Below are positions 43,541 to 54,132 of a DNA stretch of 64,000 nt, one piece after another. Each line of letters starts with the position of its first letter. The first letter of the stretch is position 1. Both the position numbers and the translations under genes were made by a program. The stretch lies in NCBI GenBank assembly GCA_934047225.1, contig OW203993.1, positions 30,146,069 through 30,210,068 of the forward strand, written 5' to 3'. Source of the DNA: Ypsolopha sequella. Lineage: Eukaryota > Arthropoda > Insecta > Lepidoptera > Ypsolophidae. The notes under the pieces were generated by a model, which had not been told where the DNA came from, did not search any database, and saw nothing but the letters and a program-made list of their open reading frames with translations.

Positions 43541-43710
43541 ACTCTTTCCTAGTCGCTGGATAGATGGCGCTGAACTTGGTAAGTTACTGCAAGTGCGCAA
43601 TGTTTTTTTTTCAACCGTTTTGGCTTAGTAACGTAGTCAGTTCAACGCCATCTACAGAGTTCTTGGAAACTATGTTTTTTTTTAATACTCAAAAAAGAAA
43701 ACCTCTCATT

Positions 43711-44663
43711 CATAGAGGTAAGTCATATTTTTCTGTTTTCCGAAAACACGCTTTTTCAAAATGTTTTGAGCACAGCTTAATTTATGTGGTTCCCAATTTT
43801 GTCGCCCTGTTGACAGAATCCATTTTCTTTTCACTGCCGAATCTTTTGGAAACCTAAAAATAAAATAATAAAATGAAATTAAGTTTTAATAAATTTACCG
43901 AAACAGAGATTAATTTCCCCAATTTTGGAAATGGTATTCCTAAAATACGTATAACACGACGGAATTTTATACACCATGAAACGTGATGAAACATGGCTGA
44001 CTTCTATAAGACTTCACGCACCTACTGAACATAGTAGCATAATATAGCCTAAAAAATATATTTGAAATACGAACTTTAGAATGAAAATTAATATTTCAAC
44101 GCCCTAAAACAAAGAAAAGCATGCATTGTATCCTACTATGAGTTTATTTGATTAAAATATTTGTCAAAATATAGCACTTACGAGTGAAATGTAATATCTT
44201 CATATTTCCGCTCACTACGGCTTTTACATCCCAAAACACAACAATGTACAGTGCAGACCACATCAAGCTATACACTTGCAGTACGACATTAGCCCCTACA
44301 GAGAAGAATATAAGATAGGTACAAATTCCAATGTGTCTTACTTGATGCGGTCTCCATTGTACCATATCCTCAGTGTTCTTTGCGTAGTTATTACGAAATA
44401 ATTTGCGTTCCAAACATTTTTCAACAACGGATCACAAAATTATCAAATAAAATCAAATCACATGAAGCGGTTTGTTGTTGGTATGTTGGGCAAAACTGCT
44501 AGTTTGCCCAACAATAAAAGGCGACAACGCAGATAAGGACAGAAAATCTTGTCTTCATCTCCTTCACTCTTAGCTGTCCAACTATTTGTTTATCCTGCTT
44601 GCTCTTGGTATTGTTATTCGCGTGTCAAGTCCATTTGATGCTTCGTCCTGACAAATTTAGGGT
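43711..44663. other. Mostly non-coding; one hydrophobic minus-strand frame
   Basis: A minus-strand frame at 44144-44413 contains a hydrophobic stretch (IGICTYLIFFSVGANVVLQV) and ends near a consensus donor (CACTC|GTAAGT). No supporting acceptor or partner exon was found, so it is not called as a gene. A short palindrome (TTGGGCAAAACTGC...TTTGCCCAAC) lies near 44493-44521. Confidence 0.3.
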
Positions 44664-44673
44664 TGCCGTATTC

Positions 44674-44961
44674 TATTATAATATATATAATCGGGTCTAC
44701 CGCGATCAATTTTTACCTTTTTACGAAAAGGGGACACCCGACGTTTCGAGACAGTTGCATGTCTCGTGGTCTACGGGAAACTGGCAAGTATGGCGAGGCG
44801 CAGTGATGAGATGCAGGTGACGATCGAAGTATTTTCCTTGTACCCGCAAAAACACTTTAGTCTTTAAAATTAACATGCAACTGTCTCGAAACGTCGGGTG
44901 TCCCCTTTTCGTAAAAAGGTAAAAATTGATCGCGGTAGACCCGATTATATATATTATAATA
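44674..44961. mobile_element. Foldback/MULE-like MITE (288 bp) with 10-bp TSD
   Basis: Arms of about 95 bp start TATTATAATATATATAATCG and pair almost perfectly in inverted orientation; a 90-100 bp spacer separates them. The flanks carry TGCCGTATTC at 44664-44673 and 44962-44971. A 9-11 bp duplication with long inverted arms fits Mutator-like or foldback elements. Confidence 0.8.
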
Positions 44962-45504
44962 TGCCGTATTCTAATTTTAAAATTGCCGGATTCTTAGGGA
45001 AAACTAAGAAAAATGCCATATTTTACAAAATGTTTATTTGGAAGGTTTAAATAAAAAAAATACAAGTGTTATATGTACTATGCGTGCATCGGCGATTTTT
45101 ATACCTGTCAAAATGACAGCCCGCCAAACTTAGCTGTTCCAGTGGCTTACCACGGTGCCAAACTAAAATGACATAACAGATAAGTTTGTGGCGAAATTAT
45201 TTGCGACGTTCGGAGCTGTCATGTCATTCGAAATCCCGATGCGCGGCGATGCGTGTTTGTTAAACACGACAAATGAGAGAATCACTGTTAGTGCGTTCCG
45301 AGTCACGGCATAGTCGATTATATCGCGTCTATCGTCATTCCGAGTCACTGATTAATATATATATTTTTTTGTTTACTTTATTCAATTTCCGTATATTTTA
45401 ATATTATATTTTAGATGAGACAAAATGTAACTTTCAGAAAAAACGACAGATGTCGCTATACCAATTAAAAATAAAATAGTACATAATTAAATAATTTAAC
45501 ACTA

Positions 45505-46330
45505 CAATTAATTGAATAAAATATCCTTATCATTTAAATAATCGACAACAGAGTAATAGCATTTTTTAATCAATAACATTTTGATTTTGTTTATATACAC
45601 ACTATCACTAATTATATTTTTAATGTTATTAGGTAGTTTATTATACACTTTAATTGTCATCTGTTGGGTGTTAGCACTGAGGGCCTTAAGTCGTGAAGTT
45701 GGGAGCACCAAGTGATCCTTATATCTGTAGGAGCGGCTTTTAGTATCGGATTTTTTTATAAAAAGATGTGTCTGCTTACGTGCAAATATACACAATTGAA
45801 GTATGTATAGTGACGGCAGAGTTAATATTTTGAATTTTTTGAAAAATGGTTTACAGCTTTGTCTCCGTGTAATTTTTGCTATAATTCTGATACAACTTTT
45901 CTGGGATATAAATAACTGTTCAAATTCAGTACTATTTCCCCACAGTATTATACCATACTTCAACCAAGCGTAGGCGTATCTGTAGTATGCCGTTATCGCA
46001 GTTGCTGAGTCAGTTGCCTTTTTAATTTCGCGTAGTGCGTATTTAAGTTGGTTAATTTTTTTGTTTATTTTTCCGATATGGGCTTTCCAGTTAACATAGG
46101 TATCAATTTCTATCCCTAAAAGTCTGAAACTTTTTACAGCTTCTATGACACAGCCGTTATAGTTAAGTTTTAGGCACAGTGGTTTTTTTTGATAAGGGTG
46201 GAAAGGAATAATTTTGGTTTTACTCAGGTTAATTTCGAGATTGTGATTTTTGAGCCATTCCTTAACAGTAATTTCATAACTTTCATTCCGTAACTTTCCA
46301 ACCCATATTGTATTTTTAAGTAGGAATACC
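45505..46330 (-). pseudogene. Jockey-like LINE, RT thumb to C-terminus
   Basis: Minus-strand sequence runs from the RT thumb (NHNLEINLSKTKIIPFHPY, SFRLLGIEIDTYVNWKAHI) into an open 151-codon stretch with KYGIILWGNS, FISQKSCIRIIA and ILTLPSLYILQ, then a stop near 45508. These motifs are the conserved C-terminal part of Jockey/CR1-type ORF2. No endonuclease or catalytic RT on this strand. The missing 5' part lies in opposite orientation at 46503-49560, suggesting one element rearranged at insertion. Confidence 0.8.
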
Positions 46331-46502
46331 GGCAGCCTTGTCGTTTATCTAGAAATAGCGGTGTATTAGGCTTATTTAATGGATAATAATTAGAGCTATT
46401 AGTATTTTTTCATCGTAAAAACCTTTAAATCTAAGAAGTACCTAACTTAACCCTTTTAATGAAGTACCTATCTAATAAATACACACAAGATACTCGAATA
46501 TT

Positions 46503-46756
46503 ATGTATTTAGTAAGTAATATTAGTATACTCTATGAAAATATAATAATTACAATGCTTAATGTACAGAAATCTACTTTGCTGTTGTCGATAAATTACAT
46601 ACCGCCTAAGTTGAAAACTACTATCTATGAAAACCTACTCGGTAAAATACAACGAATTTATTTAACTTATCCTGACTTCACATACTGCATTATTAGAGAC
46701 TTTAACATCCCAAATATAGAGTGGACTCCGAACAACAATGATAGAACATTACTGCC
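46503..46756 (+). pseudogene. Jockey-like LINE, endonuclease fragment (left of TRIM)
   Basis: Reads STLLLSINYIPPKLKTTIYE and CIIRDFNIPNIEW, the GDFNxPxxxW step of APE-type endonucleases (G replaced by R). The frame is interrupted at 46757 by the TRIM element; the family-like sequence resumes at 48132. Confidence 0.75.
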
Positions 46757-46909
46757 TATGGCGGCACGTATACACATTTGCCGCATTCCTTTTAGATATG
46801 AATAATCACGTATAATTAAGAATAAATAAGGATTCATCTTTCATCATAAATATATTACATACCTTACCATCAATCAGGCAGTAACTAATTATTTTATACC
46901 GCCCCCAAA
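46757..46909 (+). repeat. TRIM 5' LTR
   Basis: 153 bp, pairs with 47974-48126. Confidence 0.9.
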
Positions 46910-47973
46910 TTGGTGACCCCGAGTCTGAACTAAGCAACCCGACGTGAACACCAGGAAAACCCGACTGGAACATTATCGCCGGGGACCCGGCGTGGTCCCC
47001 GGGCGCACGGCGACACCCAACTTGAACTGGACGTAATCATCAGGAACCCACCACCACCGCACCCGGGCGCACGGCGCAAACCAAATTGGTAATCAGACTT
47101 CGGAAAGTAATCGCCGGGGACCAACCGCCGATCCCCGGGCACAACCAGTTGAACACTTTTTCACATTGAAGGATCGAAACAGCGTCAATTTCAAGGATGA
47201 TCAAAAGTATTATCAGAAGACCACGCTGATGAAGCCTTCAATCAAGATTTAACAGAAAAATAAACAACAACAACAATGGTTACGAAATTACAGACTGCAT
47301 CGCCTGCATCGCCTGCATCACGGCACAGCAAAAATGCAATTCAACAAAAATACAGCAGCACGGTCACGGTAGCTATCGATGCAGCACTCGGCGGAATGCA
47401 TTCATCAGCGTTATTCGTCATGATCAAGGCCAAGAAACATCAACAAAATTCTATGGTAATATAATGGAGAAAACTAAACACACTGTGTGAAAATAGCCGT
47501 CTAACAATTAACACTACCGACTGAAAAAGTGGTATAAGTTTTTGTAAGGGCAAACAAAAACTCCAGATGCAAATTGCAACGCAAATTGCAACCTGGTAAA
47601 TGCAAGCAACCTCGCGCTATGACTACTTCATCGAATCTTGGTATCAGAAAACGAGACCAGGCATTGAGAAGACATGAGAACAATTTAAATCAAAGGCTGT
47701 GAAGAATTAAAAAGGAGTAAAATATTTTTGGGTGTCATGACGTCAACTTCTATAGAAATAATTTTATAAACGCTGTAAAGAAGCAATTTGTGACCAGTGC
47801 TTATAAAAATGTATACTATGTTGTTATAACTTACAAACGCAATATTTGTACTATTAATATTATTTCAGCATGTTCTATTGCAAATTTTGTATTTGATATC
47901 TATTGTTAATTTTTTATTGTTTAGGCAAATTTTTATTAATATGTTTTATTTAATTTTATTGAGGGGGGAGTAT

Positions 47974-48126
47974 TATGGTGGCACGTCTAAACATTTGCCG
48001 CATTCCTTTTAGATATGAATAATCACGTATAATTAAGAATAAATAAGGATTCATCTTTCGTCATAAATATATTACATACCTTACCATCAATCAGGCAGTA
48101 ACTAATTATTTTATACCGCCCCCAAA
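47974..48126 (+). repeat. TRIM 3' LTR
   Basis: 153 bp, preceded by a polypurine tract and followed by CTGCC. Confidence 0.9.
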
Positions 48127-48131
48127 CTGCC

Positions 48132-49560
48132 ATTACAATCTACTTCTGAGATACACAAGATACTTATAAACACAATGACCCTTATTAAACTTAAGCAATA
48201 CAATCACTGTCGAAACGAAAATAAACGTGTCCTAGACATAGTACATAGCAATACTCCATGTATTTATATCCGATCCCAAGTTGACATTTTTCGATAAGGC
48301 CATCCACCACCACCATCCTAGTATTGAATTTAACCTGGAACAATCTGTACAAAAAATATCCCTTCAAAAAACATCCCTAAATACAATTTCAACAAGGCTG
48401 ACTACAACAACATTCGCACCAAAATTTTAGCAATGGACTGGGACACTAAGCTTAAATGTTCAAAAGCTTTTGACTTGGTAGACATATTTTATGACACAAT
48501 TTACGACATCATGGACCAAGAAGTACCTCTGAAAAAATACAAATCTGCAAAATATCCAGCATGGTTTTCTCCTGCTCTCATAAGTTCGCTAAACCGTAAA
48601 AAAAAGCTTTGGCATAGATGGAAAACATACCAGTCACTATCTGAATATACGAAATTTTCACTTCTCCGAGCCTGTTGTAAACTACTGCTGGTAAAATGTG
48701 TAGATAACCATATTTCGATGGTAGATAACTATATCTCTGGTACAGAAACTGCCATTCCCAAAAACGTCAAACACTTTTGGCAATATGTGTCATTATTAAA
48801 GAAAAATGACTCTAGCTATCCTAGCACTATGACACTTGGTGACCAAACATCCAAAAATCCTGATGAAATTGCAGAAATGTTCAGTACTTTCTTTTCGTCC
48901 GTCTTTGAACCATCAACTTCCGTCGATGCTAAGCACCTTGAAAACCTTCTTACTAACGAACTAGCCGACATTACGGTCTCTTTACACATAGAAAAAAAAA
49001 TAGAACAAGCATTAAAACATCTAGACATAACAAAGGGTCCTGGCCCTGATAAAGAAAGTGCTCTGTTCCTCAAAAATATATGTACAGAAATCACCCACCC
49101 CCTTTTTATAATTTTCAATAAATGTTTAGAAGAAGGAACGTTTCCGGATAGATGAAAATTTGCCAATGTAACACCTATACACAAATCTGGTCCTAGAGCC
49201 AAGATCTCGAATTACAGACCCATATCAAATCTCTCAACTTTAACAAAAATATTTGAATCACTAGTACTTGATGCCTTGTATTCCATAGTCCAGTCACAAA
49301 TAAGTAAAAAACAACACGGTTTTATGAAGAAGAAATCTGTTATAACTAACTTACTATTGTATTCAGAATATCTGTTTGAAGCATTAGATAAGAAAACAGA
49401 AGTCCACGCAATCTATACAGATTTTCGCAAAGCTTTTGAAAGTTGATCATGCTTTACTACTGGAAAAACTCGCTTACAATGGAATAAAGGGCAACCTTCT
49501 TAGATGGTTTGCCTCTTACATCAATAACCGGTATAAAATACTCCAATAGCTCAAATCTAT
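48132..49560 (+). pseudogene. Jockey-like LINE, endonuclease end to RT palm (right of TRIM)
   Basis: Starts with the rest of the endonuclease (NENKRVLDIVHSN), has stops near 48290, then an open 240-codon stretch (48433-49155) with KYPAWFSPALISSLNRKKKL, a linker typical of Jockey ORF2, and DITKGPGPDKESALFLKN. After a TGA at 49153 the same frame continues with SNYRPISNLSTLTKIFESLV and IYTDFRKAFES, then decays. Catalytic xADD is absent. It fits together with the inverted 3' part at 45505-46330. Confidence 0.85.
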
Positions 49561-49702
49561 AAAACGCATTTAAAAATTCAAGTTTATTCTAGTGCCGTAA
49601 GAGTTAAGACCCATGAACAAAAAAAAAAATCAGTTGGTCGGTCAGTTCGTCAAGAAGTCGTCGAGAGCAGTGTTTAGTAAAATCTAAAATACAATTAAAT
49701 AA

Positions 49703-49756
49703 ATGGCTAGACGTTATAGACCGGCTTGGCTGGGGAAGCCGAACCTCAGTTTTCTG
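49703..49756 (+). CDS. Possible first exon of an unknown gene
   Basis: ATG at 49703 with AAATAA before it, 18 codons (MARRYRPAWLGKPNLSFL), then donor CTG|GTGAGT. It starts right after the LINE remnant. No matching second exon was proven. The peptide was not recognised. It could be a chance frame beside a good donor. Confidence 0.25.
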
Positions 49757-50090
49757 GTGAGTTTTTAACTTGGTCATACAGCGTTCTTTTGATAAAGCCG
49801 TTTTATTACCAGGATTTAGGATGAGGGTTAAATACTCTTTATTTTAGATCTGAAACATGTTGAATTTCTTTTCCTTAGTTTTTCAAGCAGGAATTACAAT
49901 AACTCAAATAATAATAATAATCTCAGGCTTTTTTTTTTCTTTATTGATTCCGCTAAACCAAGTTTGGGTTTTTTTCTGAAAAACGTACCATTTTGGGGAA
50001 AAAGTATTTTGAATCTAGGGAAATTTAAGAAATCACATCTGGCAACCCTAAAGGGTGGTTTGGGTTTATTCTCAGTCTCAGTCTCAGACC

Positions 50091-50569
50091 CTGCGGTCCG
50101 AAATAGAATTACATCGCTAAAATCGATTACGAAAGTATGGAGTGAATGGCTTATGATCCATTGTAATCAGAGCCGCATTATAGGATGTGGAGGCCCCTGG
50201 GCAACAACGAAGTAGAGGCACTTTCTTTGATTCAAGATCGATCATATATCCGCTATTTCCATAAGTGCTCATATGTGTTACTATAACAAAAAACAAAACT
50301 AAGAATACCCACAATAACATTATCTTATTGTTACAATTCGTGTTTTGATAAAACTTGTCGAATAACAAGCTTTCCAAATTTTTATACTTGTCACGCCAGT
50401 ATAGTTCGCCATTTTGACGCTTCGCATATAGTCCACTAAAATCAATATTTTTAATTTATTGGCGGAGCCACTATTGTGAGGGCCCCTCTCTTGTGGAGGC
50501 CCCGGGGCTGTAGCCCCGGTTGCCCTCCCCTAAATCCGGCCCTGATTGTAATTATATTTCGGACCGCAG
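50091..50569. mobile_element. Inverted-repeat element (~480 bp)
   Basis: CTGCGGTCCGAAATA at the left pairs with TATTTCGGACCGCAG inverted form at the right (50555-50569), and inner stretches (GTAATCAGAGCCGCATTATA and its counterpart TAAATCCGGCCCTGATT) also pair. A minus-strand frame in the loop (50320-50117) begins with a signal-like MLLWVFLVLFFVIV, but nothing else supports a gene there. Confidence 0.5.
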
Positions 50570-51682
50570 GGATAATTGCGCACTGGCTAAATCTCAGACC
50601 AATATTTGTCTGAGGGCTAAATAAATACACCTAATGACTTTTTTTTTTCAAAATGGTGGACCGCCCACTTCATGTCAAAAACAGCTGGATTGTTTGTTAT
50701 TGCTATGTACACCTCAACTCATGACGTTTGTCTTTTGCCCTCAGAATAAGGAATACAAATAGAAACCTGGCTAAAATAATACGCGGAGAAAGACACCTAT
50801 CCTTGATTTTCTTACGACATTTTAGTGCGTTAGAGAGAGATGGATATGTATTAGTTTTTTCTTAATTAGGTAGGTTGTCACTAGTTCGTTGCTTTGCTAG
50901 TGATGTAACAATGTCGATTTTTGAATACGATAAATAAACCAAATCGAAATGAACCGCGACCAATCTCCTTACCACACATCATATATCATATCGTATCAAA
51001 GTGTGAAAAAAAAGAGAATGCAGGAGGCACCGACCTTTCTGGTGACATCCTCTTGCTTTGGAAGGAGGCCAAGAGAATTAATAGCAAAGTGGTCTCTGTC
51101 TACCCCAGTGGGACACATGTTATATTGTGTAAATAAGGAATTAATAAAAGGATATCTTTCGTTTAGCATAATATTTTTTATTAAGTACAAATTACTATAT
51201 CGTAGGCAGGTAGGTACATAAGTTAAGTCCAAAATTGTGCTTGTTTCTAGTACAAAAAATGCTGTAGCTTGTATCAGAGATACAACCGTAAACTATTTAA
51301 GTGGATACTTTTTAAGTCGCCTCTTAACTCAATCAAATAGATGTTTGTTGATGTCGCGTCTTTGTTCAATCAAGGAAGAAAGAATTAATCGCAACAATAG
51401 AAATCATAATAATCATAGACTTATAGGATTCGTAATAATAATATTATGTCAATGATGAGCGATGACAGCGCAATTACTACAGAGGTAATTTCATTTTTTT
51501 TTTATTTCTATCAAATAAACATCAACTTATCTTGAATAAAAACTAATAACAAATAATGAACGATTAAAATACCTAATAACCTGTAATAAGAAATCAAATT
51601 ATGCGCAGTTCAAGTCAATAAGCATTCCCAAAATTCATTTCACGATAGAACTACCCTGTCAAAGTACTTTTATTGTCAACCA

Positions 51683-51820
51683 CTAAGTACGAAAATGTCT
51701 TGATCTGCGGAAGTCGATCACGGCAGTAACGTGAACGAACAGGCCTTTCAGAACGATTTGCGAACATAGAAGTATGCACTTTTCTAAACCACAGACATCC
51801 ATAGGTACTGGTTCTGTTGC
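51683..51820 (-). CDS. THAP-domain gene, exon 3
   Basis: 138 nt from acceptor TTTCAATTTTAG to a TAG at 51685-51683. It is in phase 0 with exon 2 and starts ATEPVPMDVCGLEKCILLCS. No further domain is recognisable; the protein would total about 136 residues, shorter than most THAP proteins. Confidence 0.6.
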   Translation of the reverse strand, partial: ATEPVPMDVCGLEKCILLCSQIVLKGLFVHVTAVIDFRRSRHFRT

Positions 51821-51923
51821 CTAAAATTGAAAAATTATCGAGTTAATATACTATAGTATAGTACAAGCACGTACCTACAAACAAGATTGATAATGCAATT
51901 ATACATAATTATTTAAAGGTTAC

Positions 51924-52119
51924 CAATGTGTCTGTATCTGGTAAATATAACGTTGGTAAGGCATCTGCTTTTAAAAGTCTCCATTTTAAATTTTCGTTTG
52001 GTCTAAAAGAATCCGACATAAAGTGTTTTGAACAAATATCACCGCTTTTTTTAATTGCCCAATTTGGTCAAATTATTCGTCTAAGCCATTCACTTTTTAA
52101 TTCTTCCCTTTTTGGAAAT
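51924..52119 (-). CDS. THAP-domain gene, exon 2 (contains an in-frame TGA)
   Basis: 196 nt between acceptor CTGTTACAGA-type site (AG at 52121-52120) and donor CATTG|GTAACC. It completes the THAP zinc finger: FPKREELKSEWLRRI, GDICSKHFMSDSF and LPTLYLP carry the conserved FP, Trp, CxxH and Phe/Pro positions. One codon in the middle is TGA, between RRII and PNWAIKK, so the protein would stop there unless the base is a sequencing error, polymorphism or the gene is dead. Confidence 0.7.
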
Positions 52120-52178
52120 CTGTAACAAAAAATATAGCGATATTTATTCGGCATAATTTTTCTTTTAACTCGCGCTGC

Positions 52179-52800
52179 AATGAGGGATTTTCTTTTCTTT
52201 TTTTTTTTACTCTTCCCTAGTCGCTGGATAGATGGCGCTGAACTTGGTAAGTTACTGCAAGGAACGGAACGTCACATAATTTTTTGATTATTGCACTTGG
52301 ATGTAATTTTGAGATCGTAAAACGAAACTTACATAAAAAAGTAATTAATGTCATTGTCACATCACATCACAATGACATTTTGAAAATAAATAAATAATAA
52401 CAACAAGGAAAAAGAAAAAAATAATTAGCAGTCTTTTTATGAGTTTTCTAAGCCAGAAAGAAAATGTCCCAAGAGAAAAAGAAGAGAAGTCTGTGCCTTG
52501 TGGATTTGTATAAAAATGGAGGCATACATCTTTTTCCTAAAGATGAAAGTCGTAAAGCGCAATGAATACAAGCCATGGTACATTTTAAACCTGGACGGAC
52601 CATAACAAAGCATTCGCACATAATATGCTCAGCACACATGTCATCAACCAACGAGCGTATGTGACGTGACGTGACGTGACGCAATGTTTTTTTTCAATCG
52701 TTTTGGCTTTGGCACCTAGCAACGTAGTCAGTTCAACACCATCTACAGAGTTCTGGGAAACTATGTTTTTTTTTAATACTCAAAAAGAAAACCTCTCATT
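52179..52800. mobile_element. AATGAGGG-ended element (622 bp) carrying a THAP fragment
   Basis: The ends AATGAGGGATTTTCTTTT and, reverse-complemented, AATGAGAGGTTTTC are followed by paired AGATGGCG-type motifs, as in the short MITE at 33141/43710. It lies in intron 1 of the THAP gene. Between the arms is a decayed THAP sequence on the opposite strand. Confidence 0.7.
52484..52663 (+). pseudogene. THAP-domain remnant
   Basis: Reads GGIHLFPKDESRKAQ, stop, IQAMVHFKPGRTITKHSH, IICSAHMSS: the FP, a lost Trp (now TGA) and the CSxH step of a THAP domain, in order and spacing. The N-terminal Cys pair is only partly preserved. A long-dead relative of the gene around it, or the DNA-binding domain of the element's parent transposase. 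Confidence 0.6.
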
Positions 52801-53042
52801 AATCTATTATCCTTTATGCACGGCTGCCGCGGGAACCAATGTTCGATAGTTTGCCACACGGACTTTAGTACATCACTATACGAAAAAACATAACCTCTCG
52901 TAGTCGGCAGAAAATCTATATAAAACAGGCAAATATCGGTGTAGAATTGAACACGAGTATGATTTACAAGAACTACTATTATTGTTACTGAGTTTTAGGT
53001 ATGATCCTGCAACTTATTAACATAAAAACTATCAGAACTCAC

Positions 53043-53119
53043 CGATGAAATGATATTGCTTCATTGTTGTTTTCTTTTCTTCCTGTATGCGATTTACAGC
53101 CTTCAATCGCACAAGACAT
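53043..53119 (-). CDS. THAP-domain gene, exon 1 (start)
   Basis: ATG at 53119; 77 nt ending in donor CATCG|GTGAGT, phase 2. It encodes MSCAIEGCKSHTGRKENNNE then AISFHR: the opening Cys pair (C-x4-C) and ISFH of a THAP zinc finger, a sequence-specific DNA-binding fold shared by P-element transposase and many animal proteins. Exon 2 continues exactly at the expected FP. The pseudogene at 61895 begins with a closely similar peptide, so both may come from one THAP transposon family. Confidence 0.72.
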
Positions 53120-53687
53120 TTTATTACAATGTTAAAAAAACAATCAACACAAACAATAATAAATCACACTTTCACGAATTTTGAGAGGAAGAGCACCAAA
53201 ATATTTAATTTCTCTCGGTGAAGCTGTAAACTTTCGCAAAATGCAATAGACATTTCGATGCCACCAAATTAAGATGTGATGCACGCAACGTACGATATCA
53301 CAACACAACGATACAATGTTGAGACATATTTAATTTGATGGTATTATAATTTTCAAAATACATCCAAATTACATCCATCTGACATTTGTTTGGTTCAATC
53401 TAGTGACACACTAGGAAAAAATATAAAGTAAGTGCGGTTCGTCGTTTCATTCACTCGTACACAGGAGTAATTTACGTTAGATGAGTACAATGGCTAATGC
53501 CCAGTTCTTATTTTAGTCAGGCTTCTATTTGTATTCCTTATTCTGAGCTTTTGCCTATGCGTTTTTGGATAACCTACAAAATATTTAGTGTGCGCCGACC
53601 GATACGGCTGTGATTGATTTTTCCTCACCAATTTTCTATGAAAACACAGATGATAATGAAATTAACAAAACAAGAGAATGTATAAAA

Positions 53688-53695
53688 GGAAGGAG
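53688..53695 (+). promoter_or_regulatory. Possible TATA box
   Basis: GTATAAAAGGAAGG at about 53687 is a strong TATA-like match upstream of a short ATG-containing stretch (MLLLCW then a GT). The downstream gene is unproven. Confidence 0.25.
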
Positions 53696-53807
53696 TGGCT
53701 TCATGTTGCTGTTGTGTTGGTGAGAAGCGATACGCAAGTAAATTAGCTTAATTTTTCGCTGAAAATTACCTATGTAATACTTACCAAAATGTATATATGC
53801 CAGAAAA

Positions 53808-53852
53808 GGGGAGAGGCCAGGAAGACCTTACAGAGCAAGAGCGGAAGATAGG
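53808..53852 (+). CDS. Possible internal exon of an unknown gene
   Basis: Between ATATATGCCAG and GATAG|GTCTGT, one frame reads KGERPGRPYRARAED and would join in phase with the terminal exon at 55298. The donor is a poor match to consensus. The peptide was not recognised. Confidence 0.22.
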
Positions 53853-54132
53853 TCTGTAGTAGAAATAACTGGTCAGGCAGCAATTAACGGGTTCTCTAGT
53901 CTTTACTGACAAAGTTTCAATATATTGTAGCAGCTATCGATTAGGCATATCTTTCAAAAAATTGATACTTTTCGTTGTTGGTTCTTGATGGAATATTTGT
54001 AACATTGTAAATAAAACAAATTCTTGGTACCTGTTCCACTTTATATATATTTTACACTAGTGACCATTTCGTTATAATAACATCGTCAGGCTTTTAGATA
54101 ACTCTACGAATGATGAGATGGAATATTTCATC

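Larger units (their letters stand above)
33141..43710. mobile_element. ~200-bp palindromic MITE split by the Gypsy element
   Basis: The left piece 33141-33176 starts AATGAGGGATTTTG; the right piece 43541-43710 ends AACCTCTCATT. Joined by removing the Gypsy element it resembles the ends of the element at 52179-52800, which shares TCGCTGGATAGATGGCGCTG. The two arms, each with an AGATGGCG-type motif, make a near-complete palindrome. Confidence 0.75.
46757..48126 (+). mobile_element. Non-autonomous Gypsy-like TRIM (1370 bp)
   Basis: Two 153-bp LTRs (TATGGYGGCACG...CCCCCAAA) with CTGCC duplicated outside (46752-46756 and 48127-48131). The primer site TGGTGACCCCGAGTCTGAAC (46911) equals the tRNA-Trp type of the Gypsy element at 33177; the polypurine tract GAGGGGGGAG precedes the 3' LTR. 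The 1.06-kb interior has no gag or pol; its first part carries GC-rich GGGCGCACGGCG repeats. LTRs differ at about four sites. It is inserted in the endonuclease region of a LINE and would need Gypsy proteins in trans. Confidence 0.9.
50740..53547. mobile_element. Possible element: 40-bp inverted repeats around the THAP gene
   Basis: CTCAGAATAAGGAATACAAA at 50740 recurs inverted at 53508-53547; the arms pair over about 40 bp with two or three mismatches. They enclose the three-exon THAP gene (53119-51683). No target duplication was found. Either a THAP-bearing DNA transposon or two copies of a short repeat in opposite orientation. Confidence 0.4.

Noticed and set aside
44144..44413. Membrane-protein exon on the minus strand
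   Set aside because: A consensus donor is present at the end, but no acceptor AG lies at the start, a candidate internal intron would be only 46 nt and out of frame, and no family was recognised.
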